Shown here piece by piece: positions 24,369-35,116 of a DNA stretch of 46,904 nt. The number at the start of each line of letters is the position of its first letter. The stretch's first letter is position 1. A model generated the notes under the pieces. It saw only the letters and a list, made by a program, of their open reading frames with translations, was not told where the DNA came from and searched no databases. Where the stretch lies: contig KN882343.1 of assembly GCA_000934455.1 (NCBI GenBank), positions 102,763-149,666 on the forward strand. Direction: 5' to 3'. A program made the position numbers and the translations under genes. The DNA comes from Apostichopus parvimensis. Taxonomy: Eukaryota; Echinodermata; Holothuroidea; Aspidochirotida; Stichopodidae.

Positions 24369-27300
24369 TATGCAGTTAAACGTTCAAAGTGACACTACCA
24401 GATGTACAGGTCTGACATATTATAACTATTACCATCGTCGTGTGGATCGAAAAACCGAGACGAACTCTCCGTACAGCATTTAACCTGATAAATGAAACCC
24501 CAAATTTAAAGTGACCGGTTTTAAAGAAGCTTAATTCGCATGCCTGCGAGGGTAAAGATGAGAAGATTCAAAACGACTCCTGCGGTCTCTAATCTTATCG
24601 ATCACATTCTTTACTGCACAGACTTTTTAAACAGTTTTTTTTCTCTCTTTCGGTGAGATTTATAAGCTAGAGTCTTCTTCTAATCACCTAATTTGTGACT
24701 GGACAAATTTCTTCCCTCTGGGGCTGGAAATTATTTTTGTTACATCACCACTGACTTTTCTGCGAGTGGTGGCGTACGTGGCTGGGTTTGACGAATATGG
24801 GATGTACGTACAGTATAAACTTATCGATTAAATGACGAGATACAGCTGCAAAAACCAAACAGTTTTCATTCAGTTGTTGTGGTTTTTAAGCACATTCCAG
24901 CATTTGTCAGACTTATGAAGTGCTATAGCACAATTGCATAACATGTATGTACATATAATCATACTCTTCACATGAAGGTAAAACCTAGTTTCAACTTTCA
25001 TAAAAGTATAAACAAAAACACATTATTCAGCAGAATTAGGAAACAAAGCAACGATTCAATTAAATAGTCGATGGCTATATATACTGTAGTTCTTTTCTTG
25101 TTCATGTTATCAGGTTGCATATTACAATGATCAACGATTAATTATACCAAAAACGAAAACAAAAATACCAAAATGGCCAGATGGATTTATAGATGGCATC
25201 TCTAACTTGATCCATAATTATTGTTTGGTAATTAATTTTGATTGTAAATTATTCAGTATCCTGTTTAGTTTGATATATTTTGTTTCTTTTTCATAAGTTG
25301 ATGTATTTCCCCATAAACTTCACTGATAGTGTGGCTAGAAGAAAAAAAACCCCTCTTTTTCTGGATTGCATTATATATTTTTAGCTTTAGAGAGAAAGAT
25401 CACGTTATATACATGTTCTCTTATTAATGTTCACCAGGTTCACAGGGATATATATTGATGAAATTTAGTAATAGTTTTATGAATAAAATATATTTTTCGT
25501 CACCTTAGCCTTTTCAAATGACCTCCCAATCTCTTCATCCTCTGCACATCAGGTACACGCTGTACATTCTCATGTAATCATATGTAACTGTACCTATGTT
25601 CACTGTCATGGGTATAGACATCAATTGATAACATTGTCAGATTAGATTGGTTCGCAGTACATTCCATGAATCAACCACATACTACAGAAGCTAGCGATAT
25701 GTTTCCATCAGAACACCGAGGCAGAGAGATATACTAGCTCTGATGTGAATGTCTTAACTCCCAAATTGTGATGTTTTTATCTGTCACGCGGCTTTTATCT
25801 GATGTGTTTGGTATATTTGTCACCTAGGTTACTTCGTAGTAGGCAGCGTAATACATGGCTACATCTTGTCAGTTTAATACAACATGATTTAAAATAGAAA
25901 GTTAAATCCAATTAACCCAGGACCCAAAATAATTTCTCTGGTGAATGCAAACCCAACTAGTCGATGTCTCCGAATTGCGGAGATTGGCTTTTTGTTGGAA
26001 ATCCCAGAGGACCCCCCCCAAAAACAGCGGAGTGAACGTAGTAAAATAAAAGCTTTCTCGCTCTGTTTCATGGAGAAGGAGAGAGACATGAGCCAGATCT
26101 TTAAGTTTTCAACTATTTTGCAAAAAAAGGCAAATTATCCTTGAGAAAAAGGTTTTTTTTTGAGATATATTGTAATGGTTACTATAACAGAAGACTTCCA
26201 TTTTGTTTATCATTGTATGCAGGTTGTCATAGTTGCCGATGTGTTTCTTTATTCCTAAGCGTGGTTGAAAGGGAAATTTTCGTTGGGTTGAGGTCAGGCG
26301 AAGGTCACTGCTGCCCTCGCCCAATGGTGTTTAGGGTATGACCTTTTATACACGCCTCCCTTCTTTGCATATGTACGTATTATGTGTGTTACATACTTTA
26401 TTCCCTCTCCTGGTTCAGAGTGGTGTCGCAATTGTGCTCTGGTCGCAGAAATCCTAAGCAGTATGTATGTATTATGTATGTTTTATATAGGCTTTGAAGG
26501 GTTAGGTATTGCATACTTGTATACTTGCATACTTGTATACTTGTTTATCATCACATTTTAGAGATTTGCATTTAATGCTTTTGCTATATATGCTTATGCC
26601 TGTTTTCTGTGTCATTGGAAGATGTATATTTTAGATGTCGTTAAGGGATTACTTTATAGTCTAAAAATGAATGTTGACTACATTGTAAACCATTTGAATA
26701 TACACTGTTAGTAGTCCTTTGGCAGTATTTCTATTCCACAGTTAACCTTTGAGAAATGTCACTTTAAACATCTCGGGCACATCAATGAAAGTGGCTGGAC
26801 TATGTAGTCTAATACACAGACTGACAAGGTCAGTTTCTCAGATGCAACACAAAACTCAATGGGAGAACAATATTAAACAGTTTAATAAAATCAAATAACA
26901 TTTACAGTTTAAAATGAATCACAAAGTGTTCAATGACAAATTATACGAGGTGATGAATGTCATTTAGGGTCGTTCTGACTTGTTCATCTGGATTCAGTTA
27001 AAAGAACATGTTTTGGTTGAGCTATTAGAGTTTAATATAATAACATTATGGATTAATGTTGACATTTTAGGCCTGTGTTAATGATTTAGCATTAAAGGAG
27101 CGTTCCAGCTAGGATTAGGGTGGGAGCTCAGGAGGAAAATTGAAAGAGATACACAAAACAAAAAAAGGCATCTGTTTGATGCTGTAGAAAATATTAATAA
27201 AGACTACAATAAATTATTGTGAACATAACATAAGGCCCTACAGCATAAATTGTGTTTTGAAACATTGTGGTAATTTTAGCTTTTTTAGAAAATTCCTGAG

Positions 27301-29054
27301 TTACAGGGTATTTTCTGGTAGCTGAAGTTGAATGCTTACATGCACAATTACTGAAAAGCCTTTAGGCGAAACCACATTTCATTTTGTATTTTGCAATATT
27401 TTGTAAATAATGCATCTGGCGATGAAAACCACATGCTTATGGCATTTTGTATCGCCGCAGATATAAGAGGGGTTCTTTCCTCCAAATTTGCATTATTTTG
27501 TAAATAATGCATCTGGCAACACAGTAGAATGGATGATGTCATCGATATGGGAGCAGTTCAACTGAAAATGTCATTGTTTTTTTTCATAAATTGTCAATCA
27601 TATACCCACAAAAGGAAAGAAATTCATATTTCTACAAAAAAAGAAAACCATTTTAATGAAATTCTAAGTACAAGACAAGTCAGAGAAAAGTCCATTCAAT
27701 CAAACCATATCTCAAGTTACAGGCAAGATATTGAGATGGGAATTTCAACAAGCAGTGAGGAATATTTTTCTCTTCAATAAAAATTTTACTTTGTTTGTCA
27801 CCAAAAAATAATTTTGTTATGAAAGTACTAAAATACATAGTTAAGTACCAGCTAGATGATCTGTTTCGTTGGAGAAATATATCTAGTATTAAGAATTAAA
27901 ATGGATAAGAATTCTTCCCATTTGCAGCAGTTCAATCTATTGTTTTTTCCTTATTTGTATCGAGCGCTAGCTTTTCCATTACTGCTTGGGACTCTTGACT
28001 GTAAATGCCTTCCTACAATATTGCAGTAACTTCTGAAATATAAACAGCTACATCAGAATTTTCCTTCAGAGAAGTAAATGGATCAATGCGTGAAAGCCTT
28101 ACTTTTAATAAGATGACCAAATATGGAAGTTATCAGATAAAGAGGATAAAAAACTGCTGCAGGTCATACTAATCAGAAGTAGTTTTAAAGAACTAAACTT
28201 TTGTGTCATAAAATTACTTTTCATGGATTTTGTCAACTATTCTGGCATCCAAAACATATTTTGCTAAAACAAATAAAAACACTTCCTAAGGGCCGTTATA
28301 TTAACGAATTTATGTGTCAAACGTATTTCACTTAATTCCCAGAACTGTTTTGCTAAAAGATTGAATTTAAGAGAATGAAAAAAGATGGAAAATATTGACA
28401 GTGAAACATCTAAATATTCACCGATCGGGAAGGTCATACTGTCTATAAAATTTGAACGGGTTGGTAAATATCCATCTGTACAAGTACGCGTCTCTGTTGA
28501 GCTCTGCTATCAAGGACCATATATACATTTTTTTCCCCGTTTTTTTTTAAATTTTCGTATTTTTGAAGGGATTCATCAAACTAATTGCAACAACCGGTGG
28601 AGAAAGAACATTTTGTTTGACATGTTATGTTATATCTGTAGGCAGTTACAATTACTAGAAACATTTACCTGAGGATGGTGGTAGATTTCATCAGGGTTAC
28701 CTAACATACACAAACAATGCAGATGTGAAAACTAATTACTCAGCACACTTAATTATATGAACATGTAAATAGAATGAATTTGAGGAATTTTTTTCTATTT
28801 TTCAGTCTGTTGACAGTATCTGCCAATAGTTGATAGTTTTGATAATCCATGAAGTTAGAGGGATTATGAACGTATTAGGAGGGTGGTGTGGTGAGGGAGA
28901 GGAGGGAATTTATAGAGAGGTGGGGGACAAGGAGGGTAGGGTGGCTGAGATATATTTATTGACTAGATATGGTGTATTTATACACAAACTGTCCTTATAC
29001 AAATGCATTATCTTCCCTTACATGGAAATTCTCGATAAAAAATAGTGTTGGTCC
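24369..29054. other. Long stretch without recognisable genes
   Basis: Mostly AT-rich unique DNA. Small items seen: a CATACTTGTATACTTG mini-repeat (26508-26543); a TTAAAGGAGCGTTCC phrase near 27094 shared with 32327 and, inverted, 16833-16853; and two copies of a sequence ending TTTTGTAAATAATGCATCTGGC (about 27398-27421 and 27495-27518), the second forming a GCATTATTT/AAATAATGC hairpin. Frames at 25941-26144, 27529-27780 and 28385-28672 have no recognisable motif. Confidence 0.5.
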
Positions 29055-29520
29055 TCTTCCATTACCCTCCCCTTACCTCCCCTTATCTTTCCTCACCCCA
29101 ATCCTTCCCTTTCCCATCTTGTACCTGCCCTTTAACCTGCCCTTACCCTCCCCTTACCCTCTCTTTACCCTCTCCTTACCACCTCCTTACCACCTCCTTA
29201 CCCTCTCCTTGCCCTCGCCTTGCCCCCTCCTTGCCCCCTCCTTGCCCTCTCCTTGCCCTCTCCTTGCCCTCTCCTTACCCTCTCTTTGCCCCCTCCTTGC
29301 CCTCTCCTTGCCCTCTCCTTGCCCTCCCCTTGCCCTCGCCTTGCCCTCTCCTTTCCTTCTCCTTTCCCTCTCCTTGTCCCCTCCTTGCCCTCCTCCTTGC
29401 CCCCTCGTCCTCCTTCCCCCCTTCCTTGCCCTCTCCTTGACCTCTCCTTGACCTCTCCTTACCCTCTCCTTACTCTCTCCTTGCCCTCTCATTGCCCTCT
29501 CATTACCCTCTCATTACCCA
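29055..29520. repeat. Polypyrimidine 11-bp minisatellite
   Basis: The plus strand is nearly all C and T and is built from an 11-base unit close to TCCTTGCCCTC with drift to TCCTTACCCTC. Since 11 is not a multiple of three, all three frames stay open and give similar LPSPCPLLAL-type peptides (160, 131 and 102 residues), with a RRGQGEGKE-type product on the other strand. These are not genes. It mirrors, on the opposite strand, the polypurine array at 2508-2995 in composition but not in unit. Confidence 0.92.
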
Positions 29521-29701
29521 GGGAATAATTCATCCAGTATGGTGCCACATACATTTCTTTGCAAAACTGGCATATTGCTATACAAGTGCAAAGCTGTATA
29601 TATCACTTTTTTATACACAAGAAATGGATACTGTACATGTATGTTTGTTAAATTGCAACATTTACAGACTGCACATCTTTGAGGCATCAGAGAAAAACGT
29701 T

Positions 29702-29820
29702 GGGCTTTATGCAAATTATCTACTGGGACTACCGCTTTATGCAAATTATCCATTGGGAGTACCACTTTATGCAAATTATTTATTGGGACTACCGCTTTAT
29801 GCAAATTTTCCATTGGGGCC
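29702..29820. repeat. 30-bp tandem repeat with octamer-like motif, four copies
   Basis: CTTTATGCAAATT recurs at 29705, 29735, 29765 and 29795, exactly 30 bases apart, in units ending TTGGGACTACCG or a near variant. Each unit carries ATGCAAAT, the consensus octamer bound by POU-domain factors. A related single unit (ATATGCAAATTATCCATTGGA) lies at about 30733-30753. Regulatory use is only a possibility. Confidence 0.85.
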
Positions 29821-30067
29821 CACCACTTTCATGTTATTTTTTCTAGAAGAATTGTCTACTTGCCTTCAAAACAGCTATACAAAATTTGAACGCTAAATTA
29901 TTCCCCCGTTACGTACCCTCTACTGATATCCCCACCCCCCTACCCCCGTTCCTAGCCCAGGCTTCTTGGGTTTTCCTCAAGAGATACAGTAGACTGTTCA
30001 ATATGAAGATAACCTACCAACTTACACAGTCTTTCATCTGTGATCTGGCTATTATGACTGTTCCGTT

Positions 30068-30256
30068 ATGTCTCACATCTCCGGAAAAGTAATTCATGAT
30101 AAATACTGGGATGCAGCGCGAGGCAAACAATGGAGCAGAAAATTAGTACACGTGTTTAGGATAGAGAACCAGAATTTATTCGACTATTATCACAGACAGC
30201 TCGACAAACTTCTCCGGGGCTTAAGGCCAAAGATATCAAAGTGCAAGTCTGTCTAA
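30068..30256 (+). CDS. Short reading frame, weakly PARP catalytic-like; possible exon or remnant
   Basis: This 62-residue frame differs from its neighbours in having balanced, protein-like composition. The stretch VHVFRIENQNLFDYY (residues 28-42) follows a KYWDAARGKQWSRK segment and precedes HRQLDKLL. The pattern of a hydrophobic strand, R-I-E/Q-N, then L-x-x-x-Y resembles the early part of the catalytic domain of macro/zinc-finger-type PARPs. That comparison is from memory and weak. The frame is closed upstream by a stop about 30 bases before the ATG, and no good splice acceptor is visible between them. The domain is far from complete. It could be one exon, a pseudogene scrap or chance. Confidence 0.2.
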   Translation: MSHISGKVIHDKYWDAARGKQWSRKLVHVFRIENQNLFDYYHRQLDKLLRGLRPKISKCKSV

Positions 30257-30887
30257 CTCCCAAAAACAAAAACTCTCTCTCTCTCTCCCATTAACTGATT
30301 GATTGACATTTACATATGATTGTATTGATTAATTAACGATTAACTTTACTCATTAATCCTTTCCGGAAGATTTACAAGCAGGATACGCGGAAAAGCAAAT
30401 TCGCAGTTTCGGAATGTCACATGTTTATCTCCCGACAAACATGAGTCAATCCCTTCGGTCACTCGTTGGTTTTGCCCCGTAACATGACGTAAGAGAACAT
30501 GCATGTAAGGTGTGGTATTTTACATGTATGGCCCCTCTTGTTTCATCTGAAAGAATTAACTGACATTTAGAACATGTGGAACGTATACTAATTAATGGCC
30601 AAGTAGATGAGGGAATGACATCAAGCAAACACGCTTATTATTAATCTATTAATCTAACGGATGTGTTTATCGTTGGAACATTTGACAGAAATGCATGTTT
30701 GAGACGTCAGAGTGGTAGGGTTCTTGCTATATATATGCAAATTATCCATTGGATACGTAACACATAATTCATGTTCTTTTAGTTTTGATGACGAATCTGT
30801 CAGGGTTTGATGGAACCGACAGTAGCCGTACTTGACTTTTCAAGGAAACATAAGATAAATGAAAATGTTATAATCTAGCTGTTGCTC
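30257..30887. other. Unique DNA before the TTAA element
   Basis: A short CT run (30273-30288) and the isolated octamer-type unit near 30733-30753 are the only features seen. Confidence 0.45.
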
Positions 30888-31282
30888 AAAGGGTGTGAAG
30901 ACTCGCACACAAAGAAAGTCTAATGTCGGTAATCTGACCTAGTTTCGAAAGAGGTGTAACAGAAGTGTTAGACACCACCATTAATCCAAGAAAATACGCA
31001 CACAGCTTGCTACCGTCGGTAATTAGACACTAGTGTACAGTCAATACACGCAGCTACAGTTAATACCCACAACACAGTGTACATGGCAGCGATGGACATC
31101 TCAGGTTCAGATAATAGATAACAAGGTATCACGTTTCATTACGGTCTGCATTTTGTAGCGACAAGAAAAAAACTACACTTGTAAGCAACGGAAAGAATAA
31201 CTTTTTCAGAGTGCGGCACGCAGTTTGGGGCGAGTCTTAGTCAGTCTTATAGACTTAAAGGCATTGAATTCAATGCCTTTAA
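30888..31282 (+). mobile_element. TTAA-type miniature transposon, copy A (end rearranged)
   Basis: The element begins AAAGGGTGTGAAGACTCGC and reaches GGGGCGAGTCTT at 31227-31238. It matches the reverse complement of 35843-36163 over most of its length, with an insertion of about 36 bases near 30918-30953. The usual terminal CAAATGCC-TTAA is displaced. After GCGAGTCTT comes an inverted copy of the tip and host flank, then the tip itself (CAATGCCTTTAA, ending 31282). The left TTAA is not preserved. No transposase frame is present. Confidence 0.85.
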
Positions 31283-31297
31283 GTCTATAAGACTGAC
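31240..31297. repeat. Perfect 58-bp palindrome at the transposon end
   Basis: Two 26-base arms pair perfectly around a central GAATTC (31266-31271). Each arm includes TTAA (31255-31258 and 31279-31282) and the AGGCATT tip of the TTAA-type element, plus 15 bases of flank (GTCTATAAGACTGAC on the right). It therefore looks like an inverted duplication of the transposon tip with its host flank. Confidence 0.97.
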
Positions 31298-33249
31298 AAG
31301 ATTGATTGATTCAATACATCTTTCTCAATAGCATTGAATTTTATAATGAGGTTAATATGAAAGGCCTTGTTTGTATATTGACTTGTTTCTCAACGGCCGA
31401 CTTGTGCATGTCTGTCATCTAACAGAAAGTGTGCTATACAAATACCTTATCCCGTCCCTCCGTGCGTCCGTCCATCTATCCGTCTTATTCCAACTGATAC
31501 AACGGCATGAAATTTAGGTACACACTAGGTTTGCATGAATTAATTATTACGCTAAATTTGTGGGACACAGAATTCTCTGCATATGATTAAATGGTGAATG
31601 GTCAATGTGTAGATCGAGCGACCGTTCCTTAGACTGTTTAGTTTCATTTTCATTTATTTTTTAATCATTTCTTGGTGACTCCCTTTTACCCTTTAAACCA
31701 ATGACTTTCAGACAGTTTTGGCATTTGGTAAATTACAAATATGTAAATTAGCTTATATGTTGTAAAATAAATTCATTTACTGTATAGATTTGCAGGAATA
31801 TCAAAACTCAAGATATTAAGTGAAAACTGAAGTAACAAAGAAACGTTATTTATCTTGTATCTTGTTAATTATAACAAAGAAATCAAAGTCTTACTGGAAT
31901 AATTTCTTTCTTTCAATTTCTCCTTTCTTTATTTCACTGCAACTTTTCATGTCTCTCAAAACAATAAAAGCAATAAAAAACCAAACGAAGAAACAACTGA
32001 TGGCACCAGTTAAAAGAATGAGGCTTGAAATATTCCCCAAGCAGTCGTATCCCTCTTTTATGTTTTCAAGGGCATTGACATAAAGCTTGACAGATGAACA
32101 CACACAGACACACACACATATAATATACCCATGTACAATGTCTACTTGCAGTACATTGAAATTAGCCTCAAAATTTGTCTTTTTTTCCTGTCTGACTATT
32201 ACATATCAAGACTATAATTCTGCCTAATGTCATCCTTTATTTAAATTAATAAAACAATGGATTAACGTTGACAATTATTAAAGGCCTGCACAGCTGATAC
32301 AAGCACATTTTACTCATCAAAGCATTAAAGGAGCATACCAGATCTAGATTTCAAATATTTTTAAGAGCTAAATTATCTGACATTAACCAGAATAGTTAGG
32401 GAAACATAGTTTGAAAACATTTATTTTTAAAATTGATGATAAATTTTATTATATAATACATATATATATATAATAAATAAATTAATAATTTTTTTTCTCA
32501 CTTTTTAAAAAATATTTTTAAAATATTTATATTTATTTTAACACTCAAATTGGTTTCTAAATTTCTTATTTTTTTTCTTGGCCTATATTACGTATCATAC
32601 AAGGACTTAAAAAGTCATCCCATAGATGACAAATTTAGTCTTACAAATTTGATGGTTTCTTTTCATTCTGTAAATAAAATAAGTACTCTTCTGATTATAA
32701 TACTACTTCTGTTAATGACGATCATATATATGTGTGTGTTGATAAACCTACGCACCTTGCTATCTATACAAAATATGTGCCCTTTTGGAATTCCATTTTC
32801 ACAGCAAGACAAAAAAAAAAAAAATCCATTTAGTTTTTGTTTTTTTGGCAACTAAATTTTGTGAGAGTTGCATACAACTCAATCAACATAAATATTGTAC
32901 GCATTAGGATTTAGCTGCTAGAGGCTCTCTCAGCTTGTTGTCGATATCGCAGAATTTTCATGGTCAAGTTGTGATCCGATTGTGCAAAAAAAATTTGTTC
33001 TTTAGATCATCTTAAAAAAGGACAGATCTGTATCTTAGAATGCAAGCTGCGTCAGGCTCTGCAATTTTGGAAACTGACACTGTGTAGTTATTTCAATGCT
33101 CTGCATGTGCTAAAGCTTGGAGAGAACATCAACGTTAAGTGAAATTGTATATAGGAGGAGGGTGGCACAGGAAGAGGGAGAGGAGAAAGGGTAGAGGGTA
33201 GATGGTAGGGATAGAGGGGAGGGGAAAGGGTAGAGGGGAGAGGGGGAGG
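31298..33249. other. AT-rich unique DNA with small repeats
   Basis: Contains a degenerate CCGTCC cluster (31451-31483), a TTAAAGGAGCATACC phrase near 32327, an ACACAC run (32098-32117), a very AT-rich block (32400-32560) and a G/A-rich tract (33155-33249) into which the hAT element inserted. The 101-residue frame at 32550-32855 is hydrophobic and AT-driven, with no recognisable family. Confidence 0.5.
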
Positions 33250-33628
33250 CAGGGGCGTAGCCAGGATTTTCTAAGTTGTAGGCACGACTATCTGAGCGGA
33301 GCGCCACCATCGGTTGGCGCGGAGCGTACAAGAATCCAGATGGCCGGAAACGGCCCTTCCCGAGTGTTCATTCTGGTTCCCTGGCCTCATGCTAACTTGA
33401 GACACCTCATTCAATATCACTTTTAAACCCCAAAACAAACGATTTAAAATAGTACATAATGCAATACTACATAATGTATTTAAAATTAGCAAGGTACATG
33501 TACAGAGTAGTCTTACTTTTCAACTTCTGATACTTGAAGATACAAAGATAGGCCAGAATTGTCTTTGATACAACTATAGCCAGTAATTGTCTTTGATACA
33601 ACTGTAACTAGTAAATGTTTAAGTTAGC

Positions 33629-34774
33629 CTAATAAGAGAAGGCGAGAGCTATCCGACGATTGCCATCTGATGCAAATTTCTTCAGCACAGCATCAACGTC
33701 AATTGCAAAGTCTCTGTGGATGTCAGTGGCGTAGCCAGGATTTTTTCAGTGGGGGGGGGGGGTTTTTTCAGCTGGGGGGGCTTGACCATTTCCTGGGAGG
33801 GCGTCTTGTTACTATCTCAGCTAAAAGGCCTCCTAGATCGTCGGCAATGACACTTCCCAAGCCTTGTAAGCAGGGGCATCAATCCGATTTGAAACGTGGG
33901 GGGGGGGGGCTGTAATTGATTCGAGTATTCCGGCCGCAAGTACTATCTAGGCGGAGCGCCACCACCGGTTGGCGCGCAGCGTACCAAGAAAATTTCAGAT
34001 TTCAATATCTGCCAGATCGCTGGAGATGGCACTTGCCAGGCTGGAAAACAGCCATCTAGTTGCGTGATTTCGGGAGAAAATTACAAATTCGTCACTCAGG
34101 AAATCTGCAATAAAGTTCATGCGGCCATAATTTTTGGTGGATTATTTCTGTTATTAGCGATTCCAATTGACATCAACATTAGAACCGAGTGCAAATTGAC
34201 AAATGATGCGGCGAACTGGAAACCCCAGCCCCATTTTGCCCTATGTTTCAGGATAGAATACCCCTCATTTTTTCAAACCCATGACAACTAACAATCTGTG
34301 AATAAATTTACTTCGAAATGGCCACATTATATTGCACCAAGTCAATCAAGGAATGACCCCAGGGCCTCAGATATAGGCCTATAGGAACGATCCCACAAAA
34401 TGTCTCCGGACATACTATAGGTCGAAGGAAACTATCCGCCGCGACTGCAAGTGCGACTGCGGTCGAAGGGTCGTTCATGAGTGGTCATCATGGAGATTTG
34501 AGACCATTCAGACCAATGATATATTTTTCGCACATGTAATTTTTTTTCGACACCCAAAATCCAAGTGGGAGGGCGACTGGGGGCGACAAGCTATCATGGG
34601 GGCTGTCGCCCCAACGCCCCCCACCCCTCCCCCTTGGCTACGCTACTGGTGGATTTGCATGAGTGCCAAATCGCTGAGTCTCTCTTCATTCATTGTAGAA
34701 CGCATGTAGTTTTTTATTCTGCGGATTGCGCTGAAAGACCTTTCAGCAGTTGCCGAAGCTATTGGCATGGTTAA
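33629..34774 (-). pseudogene. hAT transposase C-terminal (hATC dimerisation) remnant, disrupted
   Basis: Two pieces on the minus strand encode the end of a hAT-family transposase. The first, 34774 down to 34649, gives 42 residues including PIASATAERSFSAIRRIK and a following RSTMNEERLSDLAL segment. The A-x-x-ERSFS...R...RS-M...RL..L.L pattern is the signature of the hATC dimerisation domain near the C-terminus. The second, 33728 down to 33629, continues IHRDFAIDVDAVLKKFA and ends ...NRRIALAFSY before a TAG stop. The pieces are separated by the 925-base inner hAT element, whose target duplication repeats the codons around IH. Upstream of 34774 stops occur in all readings I tried and no catalytic DDE region is seen. 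The protein was therefore truncated before or apart from the insertion and is not functional. Confidence 0.9.
33716..34656. mobile_element. Inner hAT-type non-autonomous element with 8-bp target duplication
   Basis: The element spans 33724-34648. It begins CAGTGGCGTAGCCAGG and ends TTGGCTACGCTACTG, giving imperfect terminal inverted repeats with one mismatch in the first 14 bases. Flanks are GTGGATGT (33716-33723) and GTGGATTT (34649-34656), an 8-base duplication with one mismatch and of hAT length. Its left interior shares GGCGGAGCGCCACCACCGGT and a following TTGGCGCG block with the outer element (about 33297-33325), so the two belong to related families. It carries poly-G runs (33751-33763, 33898-33910) and no recognisable transposase. 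Confidence 0.93.
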
Positions 34775-35035
34775 TCATGGTTAGTCTTAACTAGTTGTTA
34801 AAAAACTGACAAGATTGGATCCTAGTCTTTTTCGGCGGGTAGAGTGTTGAATGAAACGGCACGCGATAGAAATGACAGCCTAGATGACAGAATAATAGGT
34901 CACCTAATTTAGCCATATTCTTGCTGCGTTCATTTCAATAGTTTTTCCTGTCTAGACTCTTAAACTCGTCCAGCAAGCTTATGGATTTGAATTATGGGTG
35001 TTTTTAAAAAAAAGATAGCTTGGCCAAAAAAATTG

Positions 35036-35116
35036 TAGGCCCGGGCCTACAGTGCTACATACTGGCTACGCCCTGTAGGCCCGGGCCTACAGTGCTACAT
35101 ACTGGCTACGCCCCTG
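35036..35116. repeat. Tandemly duplicated hAT right terminus with palindromes
   Basis: Two units of 40 and 41 bases (35036-35075 and 35076-35116) each run from TAGGCCCGGGCCTAC to GGCTACGCCC(C)TG. Each contains the 16-base perfect palindrome GTAGGCCCGGGCCTAC (35035-35050 and 35075-35090). The element therefore has two alternative right-hand ends in tandem. Confidence 0.93.

Larger units (their letters stand above)
33250..35116 (-). mobile_element. hAT transposon, internally deleted, with a second hAT element inside
   Basis: The left end is CAGGGGCGTAGCCAG (33250-33264). The right end is CTGGCTACGCCCCTG (35102-35116), its perfect complement over 15 bases. The CAG...CTG tips and CGTAGCC core are typical of hAT non-autonomous elements. 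Both flanks are G/A-rich low-complexity DNA (GGGGGAGG left, GGAGGGGA right), so the 8-base target duplication cannot be verified. A transposase C-terminal remnant lies inside on the minus strand. Removing the inner element leaves about 0.94 kb, far too short for a complete hAT transposase, so this is a deletion derivative. The right tip is tandemly duplicated (35036-35116). Confidence 0.88.

Noticed and set aside
28969..29528. Proline/leucine-rich proteins of 160, 131 and 102 residues
   Set aside because: An 11-bp polypyrimidine repeat keeps all three frames open at once, which is the mark of simple sequence.
33110..33331. Proline/serine-rich minus-strand frame at the hAT left edge
   Set aside because: It reads the G/A-rich low-complexity flank and the transposon end.
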